This document shows, in pieces, positions 21,501 through 28,541 of a DNA stretch of 64,000 nt. A program made the translations under genes and the position numbers. The notes beneath the pieces are model-generated. The model was given only the letters and a program-made list of their open reading frames with translations. It was not told where the DNA came from and made no database searches. The stretch comes from Enoplolaimus lenunculus (Eukaryota > Nematoda > Enoplea > Enoplida > Thoracostomopsidae), in NCBI GenBank assembly GCA_030248215.1, contig JASANG010001350.1:35889-99888 (forward strand), in the 5' to 3' direction. Numbering within the stretch: position 1 is the stretch's first letter; every line of letters starts with the position of its first letter.

Positions 21501-24083
21501 GGTGATGGTATACGTCTCCCACTACAGTCACCGGAGTTCGAATCCTAGCATAAAAGTAGGTCTCAGGGGAAATAGAAAATATTCATGTGAGAAAGGGTTA
21601 AGGATGATATAAGGCTGCATTCTGTCTGCTAATTGTGTTTAGCTGAAAATCTGTACCATGCAAACAATTCATCTGACGCTAAGATTGTGGTTTTTAGAGT
21701 GTGAAAAACCAATAAAGCCCCCTCATCTGCCAGTGGGTTGCGATTTCATTTTGCACACTGGACCAGATGGATGTCCACAGTATAAAAAGGTTTGCGGTAC
21801 GTTCAAAATGGCATTAGGACAATTCGTCGCCCGACAACTCGTAAAATATTTAATTTCGAAATTTCATCATCGACTCGACAATTTGTCGACCCGTCATTAT
21901 TCTTAGGCTTAGGGTTAGACTTAGGATTACACTTTGGTTTATGCTTAGATTTTGTCATAGGTTTTAGGACACTGTTGGGCGACAAGTTGTCGGACGATGA
22001 ATTTTCATTGATTCATTTGAAATACATTATTGTTTTTGCCCATGTTAGTTTAAGGGGCGTCCAGGTTACTGGTGGGTCTATAAAAGAGTAAGTTTAGATT
22101 CTAGATTACATTTTTTGCTTAGGCTTTAGGCTTAGGCTTAGACTTAGGTTTACGAACACATTCTTGCAACGCTTAGGCTTAGGTTTAGGCTTAGGAATAC
22201 GTTTAATCTACTGTTACGCCCCTTAAAGTAACATTGGGCATTATTTTTTAAGATGTATTTAATCATATCAATCAACTTATGAGCAAAGGCGTAACCAGAA
22301 AAAGCCATCCGAGGTTAAAAAAATTCTCTTTTACATAAGGTTACACTCTGCCGAACTGAAATTCAGCCTACGCGTCCGGACCCTGGTTTACTGTGAAATT
22401 ATGGAACAGCGGAAAGATTATCGATATTACTTTGGATGTATTTGTAATTTTTAATTTTTAGTTCTGTGCCCACACGGTGGAAAAGCGTTGCCGCACAAGT
22501 TCTGCGATCCGGAAGATGATTGTGATGCAACCTGTCCAGCAGACTACGAATGTGTTCCGACACCTCAAAAAGAGTTTGGCTCATGCTGTCCAACAGGTAA
22601 AAGCGATATCGATGTAACCAGTGGCACAGGCACGATTTCAGTTTGCGAAGGTATAAAGTTTCATGTTAAAGAAATATTTACCACCGTGAGCTGTTAGGTT
22701 TGAAGCCTTTTAAAAGCACGTTTATTTGGTCTCTTCATAAATATTGGGAGGGGATCCATTCCTCTCAATACCCTTTCCCGCATGCGCCTTGCATTTAGCT
22801 ACTTTTTACGATAAATCTATATGTAATCGTAACCTAAACCTAAGCCTAAACGTACGCCTAATCCTTATCCTAAGCGTAAGCGTAAGCCTCAGCTTACCAG
22901 TTTTTAAGTCTCCATGTCTTCACGTAAATAGGCCCCTATTCTTGACATAGGCGGAAATGACAAAATCAGCAACGATCCCGCAATAAGGCAACGTTTCTGC
23001 CTGCCAAGATAGAGTTTTGATTAGAGAGACAGTTTCTCGTGGTCCGTTTGCTATTGGACGCTTCTGATATTTGTTGTAGATCCTTGCACTCCGAATTTAT
23101 GCAAGCCGGGCCTAAAATGTGTGCCACACCGAAAACAATGCAAAACGCCGCCATGCCGACAGTACAAATGCGTTAAACACGGTAAGATATTAATATTCTA
23201 ATTGGCTTGGGCACACATTCTCTCACATAGGTTTAGGGTTAGGCGTAACGATCCGTAGTCTAAGTGTATCCAGCAAAAGGACTCAGCTCCCTTTGGAAAA
23301 AATTTGTCTCCCAAGAAAACTTTCTACCTTGCTTGTAAGGCAACGAAAACGCTTGTATGTAATCCAACATATTTATAGCACTCCTAGCAACGTAAGCTGG
23401 TTACGGGCCTGAAGCGTAAACTCAGACTTAGGCTTAAGAAACAGTTTAGCTTAAGACTATATCTTCGACTTTTCCCGAAATCTAAGCCTAAGCGTGGGCC
23501 TAAGCCTAAAGTTTGGGGGCAGTGTTGAAAAGCTTTAAAATTAGTTGTCATGCTATAAGTTGTCGTGTCGCCGTATTCTCAAATGTGTGTAGCTTTAATC
23601 ACCCAATGTTTAGCTTCAAAATTTACCGTATGGCGTATGGCAGGTCGCTAGTTTGAGATCATCTCGCTAACTGGTAATAGCTGCGATTACATTTCGAAAG
23701 GGGGTAACGTCGATTAAAAATATTGACCCTTTACGATCCAGAAAGTTAATTCTAAAGCCTGTTGAAACTACACTTTTCCAAAGCGGATATATATCCGCTC
23801 TATCGCTGGTTCTGTATATATACTGTCTCTGTCAATTATTTTTTTGTAGGATTTTAACCGAATTTTAAGCAATTATTCTTTCACAGGACGTTGTGGATGC
23901 AACGAAGAATTTAAATCTTGTGGGACGGCGTGTGAACCGTCGTGTGACAATCCGAATCCACAGCTGTGCACGAAACAGTGCATTTTAAACGTTTGCCAGT
24001 GTCGTAAAGGATTCGTTCGAAATTCCAACGGAAACTGCGTTATTCAACGAGAATGCAATAAACCAGCGATAAAACCGAGTTAA
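471..24083 (+). CDS. Gene 1: secreted multi-module cysteine-rich protein ending in a TIL inhibitor domain (5' partial)
   Basis: Twenty exons join in one open frame of about 810 codons: 471-563, 1081-1200, 2727-2828, 3600-3731, 4614-4733, 6947-7078, 9004-9102, 9514-9648, 10207-10308, 11593-11727, 12889-13008, 13631-13762, 16463-16561, 18544-18672, 20178-20297, 21157-21288, 21698-21796, 22462-22596, 23080-23181 and 23887-24083. All introns are phase 1, with AG acceptors and GT donors. Each exon is one module: six A, twelve B-type, one C and a terminal TIL. The start exon and signal peptide lie left of the window; secretion is inferred from the disulfide-rich modules and from signal peptides in the sister genes. 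TIL domains are known serine-protease inhibitors, so an extracellular inhibitor or matrix role is likely but unproven. AATAAA lies at 24706. Splicing order is inferred without transcript data. Confidence 0.8.
684..895. mobile_element. GGATCC-ended element with TTACAATTTTT blocks
   Basis: aggggatccagaaggggggc on the left, gtcagaaatttttggatccgcc on the right; two internal aaatgatgaggtccctctac-type blocks. Related copies lie at 13306-13580, 24735-24890, 24945-25085 and 57590-57777. Confidence 0.65.
900..1015 (+). repeat. tRNA-like core fragment
   Basis: tagctgagtggtgataataa (A-box-like) and agtgttcgaatctcag (B-box-like), from the TAACCCTTTC family with its ends missing. Confidence 0.5.
1081..1200 (+). 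CDS. Gene 1 exon, module B1
   Basis: The acceptor ttattttcag and donor gtaaca bound a 40-codon phase 1-1 exon. It reads ECPDGSGPIAFCGG, CPRRLECV, then FGACCPA. The CPDG start, the central C...C pair and the terminal CC define the B (lustrin-like) module. Confidence 0.8.
1265..1471. mobile_element. TTAGGC-core element, exact 8-bp target duplication
   Basis: Ends tgtcaatg and catgggcc; duplication gttcctat at 1257-1264 and 1472-1479. The core is in GCCTAA orientation. Confidence 0.85.
1640..1890. repeat. 31-bp CG-rich minisatellite
   Basis: About six units of gtgacggacggcgccgtacg then agtgacggacg. The edges read gcgctatacttttg and, inverted, aagtatagcgcaacc, so the array sits inside an element with inverted ends. 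Confidence 0.9.
2190..2410. mobile_element. Near-palindromic element with CACTGCAAAAAATGG ends
   Basis: The two halves (gagtcaaattgactc ... actacacaaactgagtc and inverse) pair almost fully, so it can fold into one long hairpin. No coding capacity. Confidence 0.85.
2727..2828 (+). CDS. Gene 1 exon, module A2
   Basis: Acceptor ttgcag and donor gtaaag bound a 34-codon phase 1-1 exon reading CPPPPDPNKDPGPGCRYY, then NDCPVFELIC. The glycine before the third Cys of the consensus GC is replaced by Asp. Confidence 0.8.
2897..3107. mobile_element. Near-palindromic CACTGC element, copy 2
   Basis: Same arms as the copy at 2190, between gene 1 exons A2 and B2. Confidence 0.82.
3600..3731 (+). CDS. Gene 1 exon, module B2
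   Basis: Acceptor attttgcag and donor gtatgc bound 44 codons. It reads KCPDGSWPKFDPFCGRG, TRDCRPGYGCV, then VGACCAR. This is the RDCRPG subtype of the B module, also found at 9514 and 11593. Confidence 0.8.
3838..4600. mobile_element. Two TAACCCTTTC-ended elements, the first with a nested insertion
   Basis: About 3838-4232 (interrupted at 3871-4076) and about 4352-4600, whose core keeps agcttgacgatcgattccca-like remains of the tRNA-like part. Confidence 0.6.
3871..4076. mobile_element. TTAGGC-core element nested in another repeat, exact 8-bp duplication
   Basis: Ends ggcccatgtatagaacaggg and ttctatacatgggtc; duplication ctttgaac at 3863-3870 and 4077-4084. It interrupts an element with TAACCCTTTC ends (about 3838-4232). 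Confidence 0.85.
4614..4733 (+). CDS. Gene 1 exon, module B' 1
   Basis: Acceptor cattccag and donor gtatgt bound 40 codons reading DCRDGSEPVSGITCEP, DQCPSGYECD, then NFCCPQ. This is the B' subtype (xCRxGxEP...GIxCxPxPxExQCPSG), which recurs at 12889 and 20178. Confidence 0.8.
4770..5330. mobile_element. Long-TIR element (GTGCAACTGGGTACATTC family), one full and one partial copy
   Basis: The full copy, about 5001-5325, has arms of about 100 bases: gagtggatgatcactcttta, gtgcaactgggtacattctg, gcacgcgttg and inverses. The centre carries polypurine runs (G-tract at 5098). Confidence 0.8.
5765..5946. mobile_element. TTAGGC-core element, exact 8-bp target duplication
   Basis: Duplication taaaaagg at 5757-5764 and 5947-5954; core in GCCTAA orientation. 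Confidence 0.85.
5950..6260. mobile_element. Long-TIR element, diverged copy
   Basis: gtatccaactcgcgttgtga on the left and cattatcgactcttgg on the right. Confidence 0.55.
6750..6932. mobile_element. TTAGGC-core element, TTACTTTAAGG subfamily, next to a splice acceptor
   Basis: Ends ggtccatgttactttaaggg and aaagtaacattgacc; imperfect duplication ctgaagtt / gcaaagtt (6933-6940). The acceptor of the gene 1 exon at 6947 follows at once. Confidence 0.8.
6947..7078 (+). CDS. Gene 1 exon, module Bk 1
   Basis: Acceptor ttttgtag and donor gtaaca bound 44 codons reading RCKGDKPFLPNINCGRS, EQCPAGYECI, then FAICCPK. This is the Bk subtype (RCKG start, FAICCPK end). The acceptor lies six bases after the right target duplication of a TTAGGC element. 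Confidence 0.8.
7188..7315. mobile_element. Truncated TTAGGC-core element
   Basis: The left end ggccaatgtaagg and the gcttaggcatag core are present; no right end is found. Confidence 0.55.
8480..8715. mobile_element. Element with TATTCTCAAATGTGTG-type ends
   Basis: tgtctgtcgcccttagtacc and ggtgataggtcttgtaactt on the left; actggtgattggtgctatat and gcatttgagaatatgggcc on the right. Confidence 0.65.
8787..8945. mobile_element. Element with GGCCCGTAGCCAGCTC-type ends
   Basis: cgggccggtagccaaggggg on the left and ccatggttacctggctacgg on the right, about 160 bases. Related copies lie near 23255-23415, 33760-33922, 44777-44936, 54818-54950 and 59066-59232. Confidence 0.65.
9004..9102 (+). CDS. 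Gene 1 exon, module A3
   Basis: Acceptor tttttag and donor gtaagc bound 33 codons reading CPPPTPLPKPPPGCRYLET, then KDGCPQFELIC. It is a canonical A module. Confidence 0.8.
9309..9458. mobile_element. TTAGGC-core element, degraded
   Basis: tgtatagaacagggtcgg on the left and cgcctctgatctttacatgagcc on the right, with an almost worn-out core. Confidence 0.6.
9514..9648 (+). CDS. Gene 1 exon, module B3
   Basis: Acceptor tatttcag and donor gtaacc bound 45 codons reading HCPDGTKPDFGHFCGRG, ARDCRPEFECV, then FGTCCPK. Its closest relative in the window is the exon at 11593. Confidence 0.8.
10207..10308 (+). CDS. Gene 1 exon, module A4
   Basis: Acceptor attatag and donor gtaagt bound 34 codons reading CPPPPGPISHPPPGCRYLIT, then KDGCTEYDLIC. 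Confidence 0.8.
10475..10870. repeat. Dispersed repeat with GTTTCCGTTATTT-type blocks
   Basis: ggatagtaaaaataactcaa on the left, gaaacgcatatccagttaca on the right. Related copies lie at 12410-12605, 36437-36550, 49265-49600 and 58290-58665. Confidence 0.6.
10980..11460. other. Intron stretch with CCCTAGGG palindromes
   Basis: Repeated tatcggccctagggctgata motifs and ggcagttaaaa/ttttaactgcc inverted pairs. Similar atcagccccagggctgat pieces occur at 49008-49060. No coding signal. Confidence 0.4.
11593..11727 (+). CDS. Gene 1 exon, module B4
   Basis: Acceptor atttcag and donor gtaagc bound 45 codons reading KCPDGSRPEFDHFCGRG, ARDCRPGFECV, then FGACCPR. Confidence 0.8.
12643..12850. mobile_element. 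TTAGGC-core element, TTA subfamily
   Basis: Starts ggccaatgttatgttaaggg and ends ccccttaaagtaacatggg; duplication ggatattt / agatattt. The core is GCCTAA repeated. Confidence 0.75.
12889..13008 (+). CDS. Gene 1 exon, module B' 2
   Basis: Acceptor atttaaag and donor gtatgt bound 40 codons reading KCRFGFEPAPGIICEPGP, DQCPSGFECD, then NFCCPA. The purine-rich acceptor (taaag) is weaker than its neighbours, but the phase and the match to 20178 fix it. Confidence 0.78.
13068..13150. mobile_element. Fragment of a TAACCCTTTCTCACAT element
   Basis: taaccctttctcacattaat, tcatctgagacctaag and gattcgaacctggg remain. Confidence 0.5.
13306..13580. mobile_element. GGATCC-ended element, copy
   Basis: cagcggatcctgagggatgg on the left, gtcagaaatttgtagatccgc on the right, just upstream of the exon at 13631. 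Confidence 0.65.
13631..13762 (+). CDS. Gene 1 exon, module Bk 2
   Basis: Acceptor actctag and donor gtactg bound 44 codons reading RCKGGVESLPNVNCGLSG, DCPPGYECV, then FAICCPK. It is nearly identical to the exon at 21157. Confidence 0.82.
13881..14090. mobile_element. TTAGGC-core element, degraded
   Basis: Left end ttccagtgcatagaatgggg, GCCTAA core and a cattcagccctgatttttgc right end; it follows the exon at 13631. Confidence 0.55.
14515..15420. mobile_element. Fragments of long-TIR elements in gene 1 intron 12
   Basis: Several tacactcttggtaatacca, agattgtacccagt and acgcaac segments in both orientations show at least two diverged copies. Confidence 0.55.
15470..15690 (-). repeat. Dispersed repeat with a tRNA-like head, copy 1
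   Basis: On the minus strand: gtggcgcagtggtaacagcg (A-box-like), ggtcgttagttcgg (B-box-like), preceded by a TATATA-rich conserved stretch. The T-stem does not pair, so it is a tRNA-derived repeat, not a working tRNA. Confidence 0.5.
15825..16210. mobile_element. Long-TIR element, well preserved
   Basis: accaagagtggatgatcact ... gtgcaactgggtacattctg on the left, gttgcacactcttcttcaag ... ccactcttg on the right. Confidence 0.75.
16222..16412 (-). repeat. Dispersed repeat with a tRNA-like head, copy 2
   Basis: Minus strand atggcgcagtggtcatagcg, then loop gtggcat (anticodon GGC, as for Ala) on a pairable stem, then gctcgttcgaaagcc. The acceptor stem mostly pairs, but the T-stem does not. It shares upstream sequence with copy 1. 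Confidence 0.5.
16463..16561 (+). CDS. Gene 1 exon, module A5
   Basis: Acceptor ttgttacag and donor gtaagt bound 33 codons reading CPPPRELPPPPPGCRYIKK, then KDGCPEFELVC. Confidence 0.8.
16799..17053. mobile_element. Dispersed element rich in CTGAGTT, CACTGTAAATTC ends
   Basis: Many internal aactcagaatgagtt-type inverted pairs; ends acactataaatttcagtgag and gaatttacagtgt. Confidence 0.75.
17054..18540. other. Gene 1 intron 13 remainder
   Basis: No exon-like Cys-rich segment. It holds weak inverted repeats (tgaccaggagtgcagcgcgg / cagtgactgcgctgcacttc around 17464-17712). Otherwise nothing recognised. Confidence 0.4.
18544..18672 (+). CDS. Gene 1 exon, module B5
   Basis: Acceptor gttatag and donor gtaaaa bound 43 codons reading LCPDGSRPSLDDNCSRG, KACPAGYECI, then FGICCKS. 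The usual CCP end is CCK here. Confidence 0.78.
18816..19008. mobile_element. TTAGGC-core element nested in a CG-rich repeat, exact 8-bp duplication
   Basis: Duplication gccgcatg at 18808-18815 and 19009-19016. The host repeat (about 18750-19110) has gtcgctatacttttg and its inverse at the edges. Confidence 0.85.
19337..19521. mobile_element. TTAGGC-core element, TTA subfamily
   Basis: Starts ggcccatgttactttaaggg and ends aaattaacattgg; core spaced by aacacattcttgcaacgc. Confidence 0.7.
19711..19957. mobile_element. Second copy of the CTGAGTT-rich element, opposite orientation
   Basis: Inverse of 16799-17053: starts acactgtaaatttcaatgag and ends cactgaaacttatagtg. Confidence 0.75.
19966..20145. 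mobile_element. GACAATTCGTCG-ended element
   Basis: cgacaattcgtcgcccgaca on the left, gttcgacgaactgtcgcgat on the right, with a worn TTAGGC-like middle. It ends about 30 bases before the acceptor at 20177. Confidence 0.65.
20178..20297 (+). CDS. Gene 1 exon, module B' 3
   Basis: Acceptor tatttcag and donor gtatgt bound 40 codons reading QCRGGFDPAPGIICKPGP, NQCPSGYECD, then NFCCPA. Confidence 0.82.
20400..20600. mobile_element. TTAGGC-core element
   Basis: Starts ggcccatgtaaagatcaggg and ends ttctttacattggcc. Flanks gtttagaa / acgtagaa match in six of eight. Confidence 0.8.
21157..21288 (+). CDS. Gene 1 exon, module Bk 3
   Basis: Acceptor attttag and donor gtactc bound 44 codons reading RCKGGVAPLPNVNCGLSG, DCPPGYECA, then FAICCPK. 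It differs from the exon at 13631 by only a few codons. Confidence 0.82.
21331..21600. mobile_element. TAACCCTTTCTCACAT-ended element with tRNA-like core
   Basis: Ends aaccccttctcacattgag and catgtgagaaagggttaa. The core holds tagctgagaggtgatgg and ggagttcgaatcct, matching tRNA A- and B-box sequences. Confidence 0.72.
21698..21796 (+). CDS. Gene 1 exon, module A6
   Basis: Acceptor tttttag and donor gtacgt bound 33 codons reading CEKPIKPPHLPVGCDFIL, then PDGCPQYKKVC. It is the most divergent A module of the gene: the CPPP start is lost but all four Cys are kept. Confidence 0.78.
21815..22010. mobile_element. GACAATTCGTCG-ended element
   Basis: gacaattcgtcgcccgacaa on the left, gggcgacaagttgtcggacg on the right, right after the exon at 21698. 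Confidence 0.65.
22038..22239. mobile_element. TTAGGC-core element, TTA subfamily
   Basis: Ends gcccatgttagtttaagggg and aaagtaacattgggc; flanks attgtttt / attatttt. Confidence 0.75.
22462..22596 (+). CDS. Gene 1 exon, module B''
   Basis: Acceptor tttttag and donor gtaaaa bound 45 codons reading LCPHGGKALPHKFCDPEDDC, ATCPADYECV, then FGSCCPT. It carries one extra Cys pair member (DDC) relative to other B modules. Confidence 0.78.
23080..23181 (+). CDS. Gene 1 exon, module C
   Basis: Acceptor ttgttgtag and donor gtaaga bound 34 codons reading DPCTPNLCKPGLKCVPHRKQ, then CKTPPCRQYKCVKH. The six-Cys spacing resembles follistatin-N/EGF-like inhibitor-associated modules. It precedes TIL here, as in genes 2 and 3. 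Confidence 0.78.
23887..24083 (+). CDS. Gene 1 terminal exon, TIL protease-inhibitor domain
   Basis: Acceptor tttcacag ends at 23886 and the stop TAA is at 24081-24083. It encodes a ten-Cys TIL domain: RCGCNEEFKSCGTACEPSC, then LCTKQCILNVCQCRKGF, NCVIQREC and a short basic tail. By analogy with Ascaris-type inhibitors the C-T-K-Q-C loop puts Lys at P1, predicting trypsin-like targets. An 88-bp tandem array begins inside its last codons. Confidence 0.85.
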
Positions 24084-24490
24084 AAAATGCTTATGCCAAA
24101 GAGAAAAAAGCTAATTTTTTTGCTGAAAATTATATTAATTGATAGCGAAACCAGCTATAAAACCGAGTTAAAAAATGCTTATGCCAAAGAGAAAAAAGCT
24201 AATTTTTTTGCTGAAAATTATATTAATTGATAGCCAAACCAGCGATAAAACCGGGTTAAAAAATGCTTTTGCCAAAGAGAAAAAAGCTAATTTTTTTGCT
24301 GAAAATTATATTAATTGATAGCCAAACCAGCGATAAAACCGAGTTAAAAAATGCTTATGCCAAAGAGAAAAAAGCTAATTTTTTTGCTGAAAATTATATT
24401 AATTGATAGCCAAACCAGCGATAAACCGGACTTAAAAATGCGTATGCCAAAGGGAATAGACTGTTTTTTTTGAAAATTATATTATTGATA
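24063..24490. repeat. 88-bp tandem repeat, about 4.8 copies, overlapping the gene 1 stop codon
   Basis: The unit start ccagcgataaaaccg recurs at 24063, 24151, 24239, 24327 and 24415. The first copy contains the last coding codons and TAA; the last copy is diverged. Confidence 0.95.
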
Positions 24491-24705
24491 GCTAAAATTT
24501 GGTTTAAAATAGCGATTTTAAATTTAAATTTAACTGATTTGCTCATTGTTCTTCTATTTTAAATTAGTCAGTGCTCTTCGAATAATAACATTTTGGTTCG
24601 AGAATTTAAGAATTATTTTACATTTTTGAGATTTTTTTACAAGATTAATTACTTAAAGTAGGCAATCGTTGCCTAAAATACATTTTATATATGTGATAAT
24701 TGATT

Positions 24706-24711
24706 AATAAA
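24706..24711 (+). promoter_or_regulatory. Putative polyadenylation signal of gene 1
   Basis: AATAAA lies about 620 bases after the stop codon, downstream of the 88-bp array. No other gene lies between. Confidence 0.45.
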
Positions 24712-24734
24712 GTTCATATTCCTAAGGAAAAATT

Positions 24735-25085
24735 GTAAGGTAGGGACCGTATCATTTTGTCCCCAAAGAAATTTTTAAGGGAAACAATTGTAAAGTAAGG
24801 GGGCCTTACCATATTATCACAACAAAAATTCTAAGAGGGGCGTATACTCCGCCCCCGCAACCCCTTTGCATCCGCTAGTGGGTTGTGCTTTTAATATCCA
24901 ATCAATGCTACCTTGATGACTCGAATTTCCCATTTTAATATAATGTGGGGACCGTATCATTTTGTCATCAAATAAATTTTAAGGGAAACAATTGTAAAGT
25001 GAGGGTGCCTTACAATATTAACCCCAAAACATTCTGACATTGGGGGTGTATACCCCTCCCCCGCCTCCCTTTGCATCCGTTAGTG
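24735..25085. repeat. Two head-to-tail copies of the GGATCC-type element after gene 1
   Basis: ggaccgtatcattttgt starts near 24744 and again near 24949; each is followed by gaaacaattgtaaagt and a ccccttgcatccg-like end. Confidence 0.65.
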
Positions 25086-25344
25086 GGTTTTGCTATAAAA
25101 CCCAATCAATGCTATCTTGATGAATCAATTTTTCCATTTTAAAACAGATTTATACATGAGATTTATTAATAAGAGGCATTTAAGGTCCGTTATATATAGT
25201 CCAGGTTGCAAAGGACAGCTACACATATCATTGGTAGACCCACGAATTACCTCGTCTTGTATTTTAAAAGTAAAGGTTTAAATACTATCGGATCTTTGTA
25301 TATACAGAACATATTAGTTCTACCTGTCTCACATGATACTGGCA

Positions 25345-25713
25345 AATGTTACTCTTAGGGCCGTAACGGTAGATTAAGCGTATTAATAAGCCTAAGCCTA
25401 AACCTAAGCGTTAAAAAGTGCATTCCCAAGCCTAATCCTGAGCAAAAAATATCTAGAATATAAGCGTACTCGTTTATAGATCCACCAGAAACTGGGACGG
25501 CCCTAAAAGTAACATGAGTCAACGTTCCTACAAATAACGTAACGGTAGATTAAGCGTATTAATAAGCCTAAACCTAAACCTAAGCGTTAAAAAGTGCATT
25601 CCCAAGCCTAATCCTGAGCAAAAAATATCTAGAATATAAGCGTACTCGTTTATAGATCCACCAGAAACTGGGACGGCCCTAAAAGTAACATGAGTCAACG
25701 TTCCTACAAATAA
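25345..25713. repeat. Tandemly doubled TTAGGC-core element (176-bp unit)
   Basis: The unit from cgtaacggtagattaagcg to cgttcctacaaataa is present at 25362-25537 and 25538-25713 with almost no differences, a recent tandem duplication. Confidence 0.8.
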
Positions 25714-25818
25714 TTTCGGATATTTTCGTTTCACCTGTATGAAACTAGCATTCATGGAATCTTTAACACATTCTCAAATATGTTTTGCACCTGTCGGCAG
25801 TTATAGTATTTTTATGGC

Positions 25819-26446
25819 CATTGTATAGAACTGATCCGTAACAATAGAATGAGCACATTCCTAAACGTAAGCCGAGGCATAAGAATGCGCTCATACCTAA
25901 AACCTTTGCCGAAGCAAAAAATTAGTCTAAAGCTTAAGCTTACTCTTTTCCAGTTCCATGGAAAAACGTTCCGCTCCTGATCTTTGCATGGGAAAATGTT
26001 ATAAAAATTCTAACTATTTGACCAATGTAAAGAACAAGGAATGAACAGTATTATAAGCATATTTCTAAGCGTAAGCCAAAGCCTAAACGTAAGAATGAGC
26101 AAATTCTTAAACTTAAGCCTAAACCTAGCCTGAGCCAAGCAAAAAATAGTCTAAAGCTTAAGCTTACTCTTTTCCAGTTCCATGGAAAAACGTTCCGCCC
26201 CTGATCTTTACATGGGCCAATGTTATAAACATTCCAACTATTTGACCAATGTAAAGAACAGGGAAGGATCAGTATTAGGTATAAGCATATTTCTAAGCCT
26301 AAGCCAAAGCCTAAACGTAAGAATGAGCCAATTCTTAAACCTAAGCCTAACCTAAGCCTGAGCCAAGCAAAAAATAGTGTAAAGCTTAAGCTTACTGTAT
26401 TCCAGTCCCATGGAAAAACGTTCCGCCCCTGATCTTTACATGGGCC
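25819..26446. mobile_element. Cluster of three TTAGGC-core elements, two in a 224-bp tandem duplication
   Basis: Copies lie at about 25819-25992, 26022-26219 and 26246-26446. The last two share flanks (aactatttgaccaatgtaaag at 224-bp spacing), so they arose by duplication, not separate insertion. Confidence 0.75.
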
Positions 26447-26582
26447 AATGTTGTTGTTCACATGGTTCAATAGTTAAAAGACATATCAACAGCAGGCGGT
26501 ACTTGTTTACTTTATTCTTCACTCTAGGGTTAATTTAATAGAAGGCTAAAGTTCCACCCACAGTGTTTATATTGTATAATAA

Positions 26583-26925
26583 CAGAGGACAACCGGAGGT
26601 CTGCCTCCTGCTCCGGCAGAATTTTTGCCGGAGATTGCGGCAATTTCGGTAGTAAAATTTTGCATAATTTTACAAAATTTATCTGTTTAGCGCGTTTCAA
26701 TTTACCTTTGTCACAATTTTCAGAAAAGAATTTCCAAAATATCGCAGAAAATTAGCGTAAAACCAACAGCTTTACAACATATTGCAGATATTGGCTAAAA
26801 TTAACTAATTAGCCATCATTTTTACTGCGTAATTTCGCCTCACCTCCGTCTCCGGCAAGTTTCGCTGACCTTCGGCTCCAGGCTACGGCATTTTTCACCT
26901 CCGGTTGTACCCTAAAATATAAGTA
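26583..26925. mobile_element. Element with ACAACCGGAGGT ends
   Basis: ggacaaccggaggtctgcct on the left and tcacctccggttgtaccc on the right. Related pieces follow the signal-peptide exons of genes 3 and 4 (near 36760 and 51850). Confidence 0.65.
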
Positions 26926-26999
26926 TAACTTATATTCGTAGGTTTAAGCTCAGGTTCATGTTAAGGATCAGGCTTCGTTTTAGACTAAGAGATCATATG

Positions 27000-27750
27000 G
27001 AAAAACCGGTCAACCATGGTTTTGAGCAAATGGAAAAACGGGACGATTCGATGTTTTTCGCTGAGAAAACGAGACAGCGGAAAAAATATAGAAAATAGAA
27101 CAGCCCTATTTCACGAACACTGAAAAACAGTTTTAAATTTTACAGGAAAAACAGTAACTGGCACCACCTCTATGTACGCCATAACTGAAAACTAAGCTTA
27201 AGTTTCAGCCAAATAAGCTTTACTCAAAGCCTAATGCAAATTCGACAATATCATTCATACATTAGGTGACTTTTTGAATGGGTCGTGTGTTCAACACTGA
27301 AGCAAAAAGTTTTCAGTACGAGCTGAAGCCAAAAATTTCAGCATCCAGCATCCTGAAGCCACAAAAGATTCAGTGCACTAAACACTCAAGCCAAAGCGCT
27401 TCAAGATGCTGCAAACTGAAGCTTTTAGGCTGCAGTGTTCAGTGTACTAAAAGCTAAAAATGCTTTTGTGCGCACATTGAAGTCAAAAATGCTTCAATAA
27501 GCTGGACACCGAAGACTAAACACTTCAGTGTGCTAGACACCGTGGTCTAAACGTTTCAATGTCAAGGACACCGACGCCCAAAAGGTTTCAATGTGCTGGC
27601 TGAATACCTTGGAGCACGAAGCTTTTTGGGTTCACTTGTCCATCACAGTACCCACTCAAAAGTCACCCGGTGTACGCATAATATTGTGTAATTTGCATAA
27701 GCCTTTAACGAGTGTGTCTGTTGTGGAAATACAACGCTAACGAACAATCA
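27000..27750. other. Intergenic stretch with degenerate GAAGC/CTTCA repeats
   Basis: Loose repeats of ctgaagc, aaaatgcttca and gacaccga words between 27290 and 27650; no gene seen. Confidence 0.4.
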
Positions 27751-27759
27751 AAAAACCTT

Positions 27760-28262
27760 CTCATGTTGAGGGGCGTAGTGTTTTTCCGCAGGACTGCAAC
27801 AAGAGTAAGCTTTAAACTTTACTGTAATTTTTTGCGTAGGCTTTATGGGTTTTACGTCTAGGCTTAGTTATAGGCTTATTCGTACGCTTAGGCTTAGGCT
27901 TTTTAGGCTTAGAAATATGTTAGTATTACTGTTACGCCAATCAAAGTAACATTGGCCAAAATATCATACATAAATGTTTCGTGGACCAGAAATATTTAAG
28001 CAAGTTTGAAAATGGGAGGAATACGTTAAGCCAACCGTAAATTGAACTTAATTCCAACCTGGGCCTGGGCGTAGCTTTCATTTCAAAATAGTGTACCTTA
28101 AGCAGCCTGGTGAGATCGATCCATCATTACTTTAATGGGCGAACCTTTCTTCCTAGACTGTAATAAAGTAAGCTTAAGCTTTAGACTAATTTTTTGCTTG
28201 GGCTTAGGTTTGGGCTTTAAAAATATGCTGAATCTATTGGTACTTCCCTCAAAGTAGCATTG
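27760..28262. mobile_element. Two TTAGGC-core elements, TTA subfamily ends
   Basis: About 27760-27957 (ggggcgtagtgtttttccgc ... aaagtaacattggcc) and 28115-28262 (ttactttaatgggcg ... aaagtagcattggtc). Both are diverged. Confidence 0.6.
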
Positions 28263-28349
28263 GTCTTAAGACCTTGTCAAGTCTGTGAAACCATGAAAAT
28301 AATCATGAGAGAGATAAAATAGTGAATAGCATTTGGCATAAAGTTTATC

Positions 28350-28541
28350 AGCCAATGTATATAACAGGGCCGTAACACTAGTATAACCATTTTCGTAAGC
28401 CTAAGCCTAAGTTAAGCGTAAGAATGAGCTTATAGGTAATCCTAAGACTAAGTCTAACAAAAATAGTAGTCTAAAGCGTAAGCTTCTTACACAATTGTAG
28501 TGCCGACGAAAAACCTTGCGACCCGGATCTTTACATGGACC
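28350..28541. mobile_element. TTAGGC-core element, exact 8-bp target duplication
   Basis: Ends agccaatg and catggacc; duplication agtttatc at 28342-28349 and 28542-28549. Confidence 0.83.
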
